Part shown: one piece after another, positions 26,321-34,748 of the stretch
How the letters are laid out: every line of letters starts with the position of its first letter
Position numbering within the stretch: position 1 is the first letter of the stretch
From: Parapedobacter sp042666505
GTDB lineage: Bacteria > Bacteroidota > Bacteroidia > Sphingobacteriales > Sphingobacteriaceae
Assembly: GCF_042666505.1 (NCBI RefSeq)
Contig: NZ_JBHTDN010000004.1
Location: 1 to 64,000 of the forward strand
Reading direction: 5' to 3'
Length of the DNA stretch: 64,000 bases
Notes under the pieces: model-generated
What the model saw: only the letters and a program-made list of their open reading frames with translations
What the model was told of the DNA's origin: nothing
The model's database searches: none
Made by a program: the position numbers and the translations under genes

Positions 26321-27274
26321 TTATATCGTATTTTTTCCTTTAAGGTTTTTTAGCATGTCTTCGGTGATCTGGCTAAGATTGAACCGGGGTTTCCATCCCC
26401 ATTCCCGTTGCGCCACGGTATCATCGATACTATTAGGCCATGTATCGGCGATGGCTTGGCGCGGGTCGTTTTCTTCATAGGTGATGGTAAACTCCGATAG
26501 GTGTTTGCGGATTTCATCGGCTAACATGGCGGGAGTAAAGCTAACCCCAGTTAGGTTATAGCTTGATCGGATGCTGAGCGCTTCCGTCGGTGCATCCATC
26601 AGAGCCAGTGTGCCGCGGATCGCATCATCCATATAAAGCATCGGTAGAGCCGTATGCGGTGACAGGAAACACGCGTAGCGATTATTTTTCAAGGCCTCAT
26701 GAAAAATATGCACTGCATAGTCAGTGGTGCCGCCCCCAGGTGCCGCTTTCCAACTGATGATTCCGGGATACCGGATGCTCCGAACATCCAATCCATAACG
26801 GGTATGGTAGTATTCGCAGATCCGCTCGCCGGCGAGTTTGCTGATGCCGTAAACCGTGTTAGGATCCATAACGGAATACTGAGGCGTATTTGCTTTTGGA
26901 GAATGGGGCCCAAACACGGCAATCGAACTGGGCCAGAACACCCGTTTGACATGGTATTCGAGAGATAAATCCAGTACGTTCAACAACCCATTGATATTCA
27001 GGTCCCAAGCCTGACGAGGATATTTCTCACCGGTGGCCGAAAGCATAGCCGCTAGCAGATAAACCTGTGTCGGATGATATTTCGTAAAAAGTGTATGCAG
27101 GGATTTACGATCCAACACGTCGATGATTTCAAACGGGCCTTCAGCATCGGGTAGTTGCGGTTCCCGTATATCTGATGTAACTACATGTTGGGGGCCAAAC
27201 TTTGCCCGTAAGGCAATCGCCAGTTCGGTTCCGATCTGGCCGTTCGATCCAATGATAATGATCCGTTCATTCAT
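26321..27274 (-). CDS. NAD-dependent epimerase/dehydratase, probably SDR-type L-threonine 3-dehydrogenase
   Basis: 317 residues from the ATG at 27274, chosen because the Rossmann strand (MNERIIIIGSNGQIGTELA) begins there; upstream ATGs at 27310 and 27301 would overlap the preceding gene. The active site YGISKLAGE gives the YxxxK pair, and WPSSIAVFGPHSP the Ser. SIRYPGIISWKAAPGGGTTD resembles the substrate loop of the short-chain threonine dehydrogenases of Bacteroidota, which make 2-amino-3-ketobutyrate. Other extended-SDR epimerases cannot be fully excluded. Confidence 0.8.
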   Translation of the reverse strand: MNERIIIIGSNGQIGTELAIALRAKFGPQHVVTSDIREPQLPDAEGPFEIIDVLDRKSLHTLFTKYHPTQVYLLAAMLSATGEKYPRQAWDLNINGLLNVLDLSLEYHVKRVFWPSSIAVFGPHSPKANTPQYSVMDPNTVYGISKLAGERICEYYHTRYGLDVRSIRYPGIISWKAAPGGGTTDYAVHIFHEALKNNRYACFLSPHTALPMLYMDDAIRGTLALMDAPTEALSIRSSYNLTGVSFTPAMLADEIRKHLSEFTITYEENDPRQAIADTWPNSIDDTVAQREWGWKPRFNLSQITEDMLKNLKGKNTI

Positions 27275-27306
27275 CGGTTGCAAACTTAGTAAAATTTCCA
27301 TCTTCG

Positions 27307-28296
27307 TCACAGTGCCGCAGCTAATACGAAGCTCATGCGATACATTTTTGTGGCCCCCCTAGCATGGTAGATTTCGATCACGGCTACGTAGATTCCCAGG
27401 GGAAGTCGTTGCCCCGCATCCGACATTCCATCCCACACCATTCGGCCGTTCGTGGCGAGGCTTTGGTTGCGGTACAGTTTTTTGACCAACTGTCCACTGG
27501 AATTGTAGATATCAACGTTAGCCATAAAGCCGCTTTCTGGAAGTAGGTAAGCGATTCCCATTTCGTCCTCGAATCCATCGTTATCTGGCGAAAAGGTTTG
27601 AGACTCGAGAAAGAAGCCATGTTTTACTGCTTCGATCGGCGATTGGGAATTTGCGTATCCCGGTGTTGCACCGCCAACCGAGGTGGCAGCTGAGCGGAAG
27701 TTCCCCGGCAGATTCGTAGGCTGTGAGAAATATTGTCGCTCCAGCGAGATACCCTTTGGATTGGCCAAAAACGGATTTTGCATTTGCGGCATATAAAACA
27801 GGCTGTCAATGGTTCGCTGGTTACTGTAAAGAACGACGCCGCCGGTTTCGTTGTTGAAATTAGGCAGCAAAGGCATTTCTACAAAAGCAGACGGATCACT
27901 GTTCGGATAATGTCGCTGAACGAGGGCCGGGCGGGTAGTTAGTACTTTATATTGGTTGGGATATAGGTAAATCGGTCGGTCACTCACTTTTCGCTGGCTG
28001 CCCACCGTACCGACCGAATTAACGCTGGCTACATACAATTGCTGCAGGTCAATGGTTTTGTCCGAGTAGTTATAAAGCTCCACAAAATCGACCCCGTCTG
28101 ATTTTGGATTGGAGAGAATTTCATTGATGAGAATGTCACCGGGTTGAATGGAAGCGTGTATGCCCGATGTAGGTCCAGGCTTTGCCGGCCCTGGCAACGG
28201 AGGCACGATTAGTTCAATAAGCAGGGAATTGACGAGCGGCTGGATGGCCGGAAGGATAGCCAGTAGGCCAACTGAGCAGAGTACATTGCTTTTCAT
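27307..28296 (-). CDS. Exported lamin-tail-domain protein with gliding/FlgD-like C-terminus
   Basis: 329 residues from ATG 28296 (an ATG at 28317 is in frame but adds a charged lead). The N-terminus MKSNVLCSVGLLAILPAIQP is a signal sequence. Residues ~50-170 are a lamin tail domain (GDILINEILSNPKSDGVDFV, LYNYSDKTIDLQQLYVAS). Residues ~235-329 read QTFSPDNDGFEDEMGI..SGFMANVDIYNSSGQLVKKL..NGRMVWDGMSDAGQRLPLGIYV in pieces, an FlgD-like Ig fold common in gliding and type 9 secreted proteins of this phylum. Probably a cell-surface or exported protein. First gene of the operon that continues with the dehydrogenase and yebC. Confidence 0.82.
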   Translation of the reverse strand: MKSNVLCSVGLLAILPAIQPLVNSLLIELIVPPLPGPAKPGPTSGIHASIQPGDILINEILSNPKSDGVDFVELYNYSDKTIDLQQLYVASVNSVGTVGSQRKVSDRPIYLYPNQYKVLTTRPALVQRHYPNSDPSAFVEMPLLPNFNNETGGVVLYSNQRTIDSLFYMPQMQNPFLANPKGISLERQYFSQPTNLPGNFRSAATSVGGATPGYANSQSPIEAVKHGFFLESQTFSPDNDGFEDEMGIAYLLPESGFMANVDIYNSSGQLVKKLYRNQSLATNGRMVWDGMSDAGQRLPLGIYVAVIEIYHARGATKMYRMSFVLAAAL

Positions 28297-28374
28297 AGGT
28301 TTAAGACGGATAAACAAAGCATTTCAGGTTCAAGGTTTTTGAGATTCCTTAGTCTATTGTTGCGTCAAATTTTG

Positions 28375-28382
28375 TATGTTTG
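28375..28382 (+). promoter_or_regulatory. -7 box of asd
   Basis: TATGTTTG fits TAnnTTTG exactly and lies 59 bases before asd. The upstream partner is weak: TTG at 28357-28359 leaves only a 15-base spacer. Moderate support. Confidence 0.4.
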
Positions 28383-28441
28383 GCAACTTTAAATTAAAGT
28401 TAACATTAATAATTTAGTTCACAAAAAACAACACAAAAAAA

Positions 28442-29431
28442 ATGAAAGTGGCAGTAGTCGGCGCGACCGGACTTGTGGGTTCGGAGATGCTAACCGTGTT
28501 AGCAGCGCGTAATTTTCCCGTAACAGAATTGATTCCGGTAGCTTCCGAGCGGAGCAAGGGCAAGGAAGTCGAATTCAAGGGAAAGCAATACAAGGTGGTG
28601 ACACCCGACGAAGCCATTGCACTAAAACCGGATGTCGCATTATTCTCTGCCGGTGGAGGTACTTCATTGGAGTATGCGCCCAAATTTGCGGAAGCCGGTA
28701 TAACGGTGATTGACAACTCATCGGCTTGGCGGATGGATCCGGCGAAAAAACTGGTAGTGCCTGAAGTAAACGGGGATGTGCTGTCTGCAGAAGACAAAAT
28801 CATTGCTAATCCGAATTGCTCTACCATACAAATGGTGGTAGTGTTGAAACCCCTGCATGAGCAATACACCATCAAGCGGGTCGTGGTATCTACCTATCAA
28901 TCCGTAACGGGCACCGGCGTAAAAGCAGTAAAGCAGCTGCAGGATGAACGAGCAGGTATAGAAGGTGAAAAAGCCTACCCCTATCCCATTGACTTGAACG
29001 TGATCCCACAGATTGACGTATTCCAGGATAACGGCTATACGAAGGAGGAGATGAAAATGATCAAGGAGACGAACAAGATCATGGGTGATGACAGCATCCG
29101 CGTGACAGCTACCACTGTGCGTATCCCCGTTATCGGGGGGCATTCCGAATCGGTCAATATCGAGTTTGACAGCGATTTTGACCTGAATGAGGTACGCGCT
29201 TTATTGGCCAAACAGCCAGGAGTGGTGGTGGTAGATAATCCGGCCAATCTGGAATATCCCATGCCCAAAGATGCACATGGCAAGGACGAGGTTTTTGTGG
29301 GACGTATTCGTCGGGACGAAAGTCAGCCCAACACGCTGAATCTCTGGGTGGTTGCGGATAATTTGCGTAAAGGTGCAGCTACCAATGCGGTTCAAATTGC
29401 TGAAAAATTGATCGAGAAAGGACTATTATAG
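28442..29431 (+). CDS. asd: Aspartate-semialdehyde dehydrogenase
   Basis: 329 residues, normal length. It converts aspartyl phosphate to aspartate semialdehyde with NADPH, on the route to lysine, threonine, methionine and diaminopimelate. The nucleotide-binding start MKVAVVGATGLVGSEML, the catalytic Cys in NPNCSTIQM (~130) and the IPVIGGHSESVNIEF region with the active-site His are all present. Monocistronic, with its own terminator. Confidence 0.97.
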   Translation: MKVAVVGATGLVGSEMLTVLAARNFPVTELIPVASERSKGKEVEFKGKQYKVVTPDEAIALKPDVALFSAGGGTSLEYAPKFAEAGITVIDNSSAWRMDPAKKLVVPEVNGDVLSAEDKIIANPNCSTIQMVVVLKPLHEQYTIKRVVVSTYQSVTGTGVKAVKQLQDERAGIEGEKAYPYPIDLNVIPQIDVFQDNGYTKEEMKMIKETNKIMGDDSIRVTATTVRIPVIGGHSESVNIEFDSDFDLNEVRALLAKQPGVVVVDNPANLEYPMPKDAHGKDEVFVGRIRRDESQPNTLNLWVVADNLRKGAATNAVQIAEKLIEKGLL

Positions 29432-29453
29432 CCGACTCACGCGTGAGCATGGT

Positions 29454-29490
29454 AAAAAGCATCCGCCAATCAGCGGATGCTTTTTTTATT
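29454..29490 (+). terminator. Terminator behind asd
   Basis: AAAGCATCCGC (29456-29466) pairs with GCGGATGCTTT (29473-29483) and a T run ends at 29487. Clear Rho-independent terminator. Confidence 0.93.
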
Positions 29491-29547
29491 TCCAAACATC
29501 GATAAGGGTAATCCATGTGGTCGTTGTCTTAAGCTGAAAACAACAAG

Positions 29548-30555
29548 ATGGAAAAAAATAAGATTACCCTTTTCTCAGTCCGACTACTTGCAAGCACGCT
29601 ACTAACGCTGGCCCTGTCCGGGTACGTAATCGCACAACAAGGCAAGACAAACCAGGCACACGTCGGTATCATTTACCCGCTTAGCACCAACGGGAAAACA
29701 GCTTACTTGGATACCAACCAGTTTTCGCTGCATTTGATTGCGGGAATTTCACAACAAGAAAATGCCTTTCTGATCGCAGGGGTTTCGGGCATCGTCAAAG
29801 GCGACGCGTATGGAACGTTGGTGTCCGGAATAGCTAACCATGTCGGTAAAGAGGCAAATGGCGTGCAAATAGCAGGGATCTTGAATCAGATCAGACAACA
29901 GGCGAAAGGAGTTCAGATAGCTGGTTTGATCAATGCCACGGGCGATGCGGAAGGCTTACAAATCGCCGGGTTAATGAATAAAGCGGGAAACACAAATACA
30001 CAAGTAGCGGGGTTGATCAATGTGGCAAAGAAAGTGAAAGGCGTCCAGATAGCCGGACTGATCAATATCGCGGAAGAAAGTAACTATCCGATAGGCATTC
30101 TTAATGTGATTAAAGAAGGCGAAATGTTGGTAGGGCTAACCACGGATGAGAAAGGAAATGCGATGGTAAGCCTACGCTCGGGAGGAAAGGTGTTGTATGG
30201 CCTGCTGGGTCTGGGCTATCATTTCGGATACGAAGAAACGCGTTATGTGCTCGAAGCAGGGATAGGGGCACACCTGGTCACCGCCAAGGCCTTCCGGCTC
30301 AACGCCGAACTGGCAAGCGCCGCGATGACCAACTTCGAAGAAGGCGCATACGGTAGGCAGAGCCTTCGCTTACTTGCAGGTTATCGGATTACGCCGCGTC
30401 TGGAATTATTTGCCGGCCCCACGTTCAACCACTTGATGTTTGATACCGACCAACCTGACGTCCGGAATGATCGGTACGTATGGAGGTGGCACGGTGATGA
30501 TGTGTTCAACGGATTTTATCTGGGCGGGATAGCCGGCTTGCAATTCGCACTTTAA
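29548..30555 (+). CDS. Exported repeat protein of the LA_2272 surface type
   Basis: 335 residues. A signal peptide (residues ~1-30, LLASTLLTLALSGYVIAQQ) is followed by a run of ~14-20-residue repeats built on GVQIAGL(I/M)N (~80-195: ANGVQIAGIL, AKGVQIAGLIN, AEGLQIAGLMN, NTQVAGLIN, VKGVQIAGLIN). These probably form a small beta-solenoid. The C-terminal ~120 residues (YHFGYEETRYVLEAGIGAHL ... YRITPRLELFAGPTFNH) look like outer-membrane beta strands. The function is unknown. It has its own space between the asd terminator and pncA. Confidence 0.78.
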   Translation: MEKNKITLFSVRLLASTLLTLALSGYVIAQQGKTNQAHVGIIYPLSTNGKTAYLDTNQFSLHLIAGISQQENAFLIAGVSGIVKGDAYGTLVSGIANHVGKEANGVQIAGILNQIRQQAKGVQIAGLINATGDAEGLQIAGLMNKAGNTNTQVAGLINVAKKVKGVQIAGLINIAEESNYPIGILNVIKEGEMLVGLTTDEKGNAMVSLRSGGKVLYGLLGLGYHFGYEETRYVLEAGIGAHLVTAKAFRLNAELASAAMTNFEEGAYGRQSLRLLAGYRITPRLELFAGPTFNHLMFDTDQPDVRNDRYVWRWHGDDVFNGFYLGGIAGLQFAL

Positions 30556-30568
30556 TTTCAGAATTCCG

Positions 30569-30576
30569 TAAATTTG
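30569..30576 (+). promoter_or_regulatory. -7 box of pncA
   Basis: TAAATTTG, an exact TAnnTTTG, 26 bases before the pncA ATG. The -33 partner is poor (TTT at 30551 with a short spacer). Confidence 0.4.
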
Positions 30577-30602
30577 TCAGGTAACAACTGGATTTTTCGG
30601 AT

Positions 30603-31193
30603 ATGCATGCCTTGATCATCGTTGATCTCCAATACGACTTTCTACCAAACGGAGCCCTGGCGGTCCCGTTTGGTGATGAAATTATCGAGAAAGTAAACCG
30701 GATACAAAACGACTATGATTTGGTAGTGGCTACGCAGGATTGGCATCCTGCGGGCCATAAAAGTTTTGCATCGGCCCATCCGGGCCACCAACCATTTGAA
30801 ATCGTGGATCTGGATGGACTCGAACAGGTGCTATGGCCTGACCACTGCGTGCAGGGGAATAGGGGCGCAGAGTTAACCGATCTTTTGGATACGCGCCGTA
30901 TTGAAGCGATTTTCCGGAAGGGTACCGATCCCCACATCGACAGTTACAGCGGTTTTTTTGACAATGGCAAGCGTAAAAATACGGGCTTGGCGGGGTATCT
31001 ACGCGATCGAGACATAACCGCGGTGTCGGTTTGTGGCCTGGCCGCGGATTATTGTGTGTATTTTACCGCCCTGGATGCGTTGGCTCAAGGCTTTGATACC
31101 TATATCGCTGAAGAAGCCGTGCGACCGATTGACGCTTCCGCTTATCGGGATAAGCGGACAACCTTCCTTCAACGGGGCGGAAAGTTGCGTTGA
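30603..31193 (+). CDS. pncA: Nicotinamidase/pyrazinamidase
   Basis: 196 residues of the isochorismatase fold. It hydrolyses nicotinamide to nicotinate for NAD salvage. The catalytic Asp is in MHALIIVDLQYDFLPNGALAV, the metal-binding motif in ATQDWHPAGHKSF, the Lys in FRKGTDPHIDSYSGF, and the nucleophilic Cys in GLAADYCVYFTALDA. Its 3' end overlaps the convergent outer-membrane gene by 25 bases. Confidence 0.95.
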   Translation: MHALIIVDLQYDFLPNGALAVPFGDEIIEKVNRIQNDYDLVVATQDWHPAGHKSFASAHPGHQPFEIVDLDGLEQVLWPDHCVQGNRGAELTDLLDTRRIEAIFRKGTDPHIDSYSGFFDNGKRKNTGLAGYLRDRDITAVSVCGLAADYCVYFTALDALAQGFDTYIAEEAVRPIDASAYRDKRTTFLQRGGKLR

Positions 31194-33991
31194 TGACCCG
31201 GGATTCCGCTTCTTCCCCCAAAATGCCTGACGTGGTAGGTGAAGCTTAAGAGAAAATACTGTTGAAGCGCATTGTTCTGGGTATCTTGAATATATCGTTC
31301 GCTGATGCTACGACTGATGTTTGTATTGCGGTTCAGCAGGTCGTATGCCGACAAGGTGATCTCAGCTTCCTGCCGTTTAAATAGCTTTTTACCAACAGAG
31401 GCATTCCACAGAATAAACTGTTGATCGTAACCTTCGGCGAGCCCTTGGTTATACGTGTAATATAAGGAAGAGGCCACGCGTATACCTTTCCAGAACGTGT
31501 AGGCAAAGTCGTTGCGGATAATCTGATTGTAATAGTTATAGCTTAGATCTGAATTGGAATTGTTCCGTACGATACTGTAACTCCCCAGGTAGCTCAGCCC
31601 GATAACCAAATGCGGTCCGAAACGGCTGTTCGCCCCGATGCGCTGACTAACGCCGTAGGCGTCGGAATACGTTTCTGTACCGTTGATCAGTCCGACATCA
31701 TGGTTTTGGTAGGCATTGGTGCTGAGGTTGAGGTTGATTTTCCACGGTTTGATGGGTGTGCCATAGGTGGTATGAACCCGTACGCGGTAGTATCCGTCGA
31801 TATTTTCCGGCCGTGTGAACTGGCCGCCGGCACCCAACAGTACATCGGGGGCAATTAACGTATCCTTGCTAGCGATGTAGGAGGAAGTTACGATTTTGTT
31901 GTTTGAGAACTCAGCATTCATATTAGCCGAAAAATTACTTCCGGTTTCGCGTTTTACACTGTTGAACCGAAGACTGAGCCGGTGGCCATATTCCTGTTTC
32001 AGGTCGGCGTTGCCGGTGCGTATATTCAGCGGGTTTTGGTTATTAATCACGTCCTGCAGCTCGCCGATAGAAGGAGCATTGGTGGCCGAATTATAGCTGA
32101 TCTGTGCTTCCTTGTCGCGGGAAAAGTGATAAGAAAAACTGGCGTTGGGCAGGTAACTGCTAAAGTGGCTTCCCGTAATGCGAGCATCCGGAAAGGTGCG
32201 GTGATTGTTGATTTTGGCATCTTGAAAATCAATGCCCACCTCGAAGCTGAAGGAATCCCGTTTGGCAATTTGATAAGAGACGCCGCCGCTTTGATAGGTA
32301 TAGTCATTCCTGAATTCGTTAGACAGCTGTTTGTTGAACTCCCCAAGTTGGCCGGTCTCAATCAGGAATTCAAACGTTTCCCGGTTGGAATAGTTGGCCG
32401 TGTTGCGTAAGCTGTAGTTGGCTTGGACACGGCTGTGTTGACCCAGAGGTTCTGTGTAGGCCACTCTACCGGTAATACCATTGCCATATCCGTTTGTGTT
32501 GTTCTGATTGCTTACGGTATCGGTGCGGCCGACGGTCTGCGACTCGAAAAACTCGTTGAGAGAATAGGTATGTGCTAAGCCTTTGTTGGAATTGGCCGAC
32601 CCGTTTGCGCTCAGTGAAACGGTCCTTCCGGCTTTGCTTAGACGCAGGCGGTAATCCAGACTGCCACTGAAATTGACATTGAAGTTGTCATGATCATTGG
32701 TACGCTCGGATGCATTGATCGGGTCATCGGTGGCCGATACCATACGACCGTTGGAAAATAACGTACGATTATTTTGTTGCAGGGATAAACTGGGGCGAAA
32801 GTCGATGCGCTGGTTGGAGTCGATATCGAAGCGAGCGCGGACATTGGCCCTGTGGCTGTAATTGATACTGTTCGATTCCTGGATTTGCGTGTTGAATTGG
32901 TTGGCATTTCTGCCAATCAGGTATTCCCGGTTCGTCAGACTATTTGTGGCGTTGCTCGTGGAATTGAAAGCGTAGTTTGCGTTGACATCCAAACGTTCAT
33001 CCAACCATTCGTTGTTGAAGTTGGCCGAAACGCTGTTCGTTTGATTAATGCCTCTACCGTTGCCTTCGCCCGCTGGGTTGCTACGGTTTCTTTCGCCGCG
33101 GTTGTTGCGTCCGGTGGGCTCCCCTCCGGCGATGCTTGCCATGGAAAAATCCGATTGGTTGACGTTGTTTGATACCGCAAAGATCGTGAAGCGCCTGTCG
33201 CCATTAAATAGATTCAGGTAACCGCCGGTATTGTATCGTTCGCTTGCGCCATAGCCAGCCGCGGCTCGTCCAAAGTAGCCGTGCCGACGATCCGGACGGG
33301 TAACGATATTGATTACTTTCCGGCGTTGCCCATCGTCAAATCCGGTGAACTGTGCCTGCTCGCTTTTTTCGTCGATGATCTGAATTTTCGAAATGACATC
33401 TGCGGGTAAGGTTTTCAAGGCAATCCGCGGATCGGTGCTAAAAAATTCCTTGCCATCCACGATAATACGCTGTACATCTTCACCCTGCGCTTTTATCTGT
33501 CCTTCCTCGTCAATCTCCACCCCGGGAATTTGCATGACCAGCGCATCCGCATCGGCATACGGTTCGGTGCTGAAGGCCGACGCATCAAACTCGGTGGTGT
33601 CTCCCTTGAGGACGGCAACCGGTGGGGCGGCGATGACGGCTACCTCCTCCAGTGCACGGTACTCGGGAATTAAGCGAATGGTCATTGGCTGCGAGGTGCC
33701 TTGAGCGGGTATGCGGATGTCTACATAGGCTGGCCGGTATCCCAGGAAATTTACTTGAAGGCGGTATCTACCGGCAGGCACTTGTTTGAACTGGAAATTC
33801 CCGTCGATAGCGGAAGCCGCCTGTTCCAATAGCGAATCACGGTTTGTGAGTAATCGGAGACTGGCACCCCCTAAGGCCGTATGGTCAGCGCTATCAAGTA
33901 CTTTGCCCCGTAGGGTTTGTTGTGAAAAGGTAACAAGCGAGCAAAAAAGCAAAGATAACGCTAAATAATAGCGTTTAGACTGGTTGTTCAT
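31169..33991 (-). CDS. TonB-dependent-receptor-like outer-membrane beta-barrel protein
   Basis: 940 residues. A signal peptide (YYLALSLLFCSLVTFSQQ) leads to a CarboxypepD_reg-like domain (LRGKVLDSADHTALGGASLR, ~25-105), then a plug-like region (YADADALVMQIPGVEIDEEG, RIIVDGKEFFSTDPRIALKT, ~150-220), then a ~700-residue barrel of the OMP_b-brl_3 type. No clear TonB box is visible. Such proteins take up or anchor substrates at the outer membrane. An Asn/Gly/Arg-rich loop occurs near residues 265-300. It appears to be monocistronic; no SusD-like partner follows, so it is not a standard SusCD pair. Confidence 0.88.
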   Translation of the reverse strand: MNNQSKRYYLALSLLFCSLVTFSQQTLRGKVLDSADHTALGGASLRLLTNRDSLLEQAASAIDGNFQFKQVPAGRYRLQVNFLGYRPAYVDIRIPAQGTSQPMTIRLIPEYRALEEVAVIAAPPVAVLKGDTTEFDASAFSTEPYADADALVMQIPGVEIDEEGQIKAQGEDVQRIIVDGKEFFSTDPRIALKTLPADVISKIQIIDEKSEQAQFTGFDDGQRRKVINIVTRPDRRHGYFGRAAAGYGASERYNTGGYLNLFNGDRRFTIFAVSNNVNQSDFSMASIAGGEPTGRNNRGERNRSNPAGEGNGRGINQTNSVSANFNNEWLDERLDVNANYAFNSTSNATNSLTNREYLIGRNANQFNTQIQESNSINYSHRANVRARFDIDSNQRIDFRPSLSLQQNNRTLFSNGRMVSATDDPINASERTNDHDNFNVNFSGSLDYRLRLSKAGRTVSLSANGSANSNKGLAHTYSLNEFFESQTVGRTDTVSNQNNTNGYGNGITGRVAYTEPLGQHSRVQANYSLRNTANYSNRETFEFLIETGQLGEFNKQLSNEFRNDYTYQSGGVSYQIAKRDSFSFEVGIDFQDAKINNHRTFPDARITGSHFSSYLPNASFSYHFSRDKEAQISYNSATNAPSIGELQDVINNQNPLNIRTGNADLKQEYGHRLSLRFNSVKRETGSNFSANMNAEFSNNKIVTSSYIASKDTLIAPDVLLGAGGQFTRPENIDGYYRVRVHTTYGTPIKPWKINLNLSTNAYQNHDVGLINGTETYSDAYGVSQRIGANSRFGPHLVIGLSYLGSYSIVRNNSNSDLSYNYYNQIIRNDFAYTFWKGIRVASSLYYTYNQGLAEGYDQQFILWNASVGKKLFKRQEAEITLSAYDLLNRNTNISRSISERYIQDTQNNALQQYFLLSFTYHVRHFGGRSGIPGHQRNFPPR

Positions 33992-34139
33992 GGTTAATTT
34001 AGTATCTGTGTGAACAATTTCGTAGTTTAAGACGCAATTGGCAGGTTAACGTTTAATCGTAATTGCTTTGTTACAGCGATTTTTTTATGAATATGGATGG
34101 ATTTTCTGTGAACTTTTCTTCTTTTTCTCGATTTGACTA

Positions 34140-34168
34140 TTGCAACCGTTTTTTGAGTAATATATTTG
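34140..34168 (+). promoter_or_regulatory. Promoter of the TetR-GH3 operon
   Basis: TTG at 34140-34142, an 18-base spacer, then TATATTTG at 34161-34168, exact to the Bacteroidota consensus. The TetR start at 34190 gives a leader of about 15-20 bases. Confidence 0.6.
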
Positions 34169-34189
34169 CAGTTTATTTGGTACGGCGTG

Positions 34190-34738
34190 ATGACGAAGCA
34201 AAAAGCAGAAAGTAGAAAGGATAAAATAATGAGGGAGGCACTTTTGTTGTTTGCTGAAAAAGGCTACATGGACACCTCTACCAAAATCATTGCCCAACGG
34301 GCGGAAGTTTCCGAAGCACTTATTTTCAAACATTTCGGAAATAAAGATCGCCTGTTGTTCCATTTGATCAAATCGGGGTACCGAAGGGTCTTACAGCATC
34401 ATCGGGGGATGATGATCTACCGGGATGCCAAAAGTTTCCTGAAGAGTATGATTAATTTGCCGAAAGAGCTGGTTAACGAAGAACCGGTCTTCTGGAAATT
34501 ACAGGAGCGGTTGTCGCACCACGAGTTTTCCCGTCAACAACACGAACTTTTCATGAAGCCGGTTTATCCGGCTATCAAGCGTGCTTTTAGCGAATTGGGA
34601 TACGAAAATCCGGAACTGGAAACTCAATTGCTCTTAATGATTATCGAAACGCTTTGGAAAAAAGAAGCAAATGGTGAGCTGAGTCACTCTGCTGAAGTGG
34701 CGAAACTGCTCGAAGCCAAATACGGTCTTGCTACCTAA
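34190..34738 (+). CDS. TetR/AcrR family transcriptional regulator
   Basis: 182 residues from ATG 34190; a TTG start at 34166 would fall inside the -7 promoter box and is rejected. The helix-turn-helix is IMREALLLFAEKGYMDTST..IIAQRAEVSEALIFKHFGNKDRLLFHLI (~14-60). The C-terminal ligand domain is variable. It lies 10 bases ahead of a GH3 gene, so the two are likely in one operon, and it may regulate itself and that gene. Ligand unknown. Confidence 0.92.
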   Translation: MTKQKAESRKDKIMREALLLFAEKGYMDTSTKIIAQRAEVSEALIFKHFGNKDRLLFHLIKSGYRRVLQHHRGMMIYRDAKSFLKSMINLPKELVNEEPVFWKLQERLSHHEFSRQQHELFMKPVYPAIKRAFSELGYENPELETQLLLMIIETLWKKEANGELSHSAEVAKLLEAKYGLAT

Positions 34739-34748
34739 AAACGAAAAA

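Noticed and set aside
29548..30555. CRISPR-like or DNA tandem repeat at the repeat-protein gene
   Set aside because: The periodicity is at the protein level (GVQIAGL) with diverged codons and no constant spacer length.
31169..33991. SusC of a SusCD polysaccharide uptake pair
   Set aside because: No SusD-like gene follows, and the barrel resembles the OMP_b-brl_3 type more than SusC.
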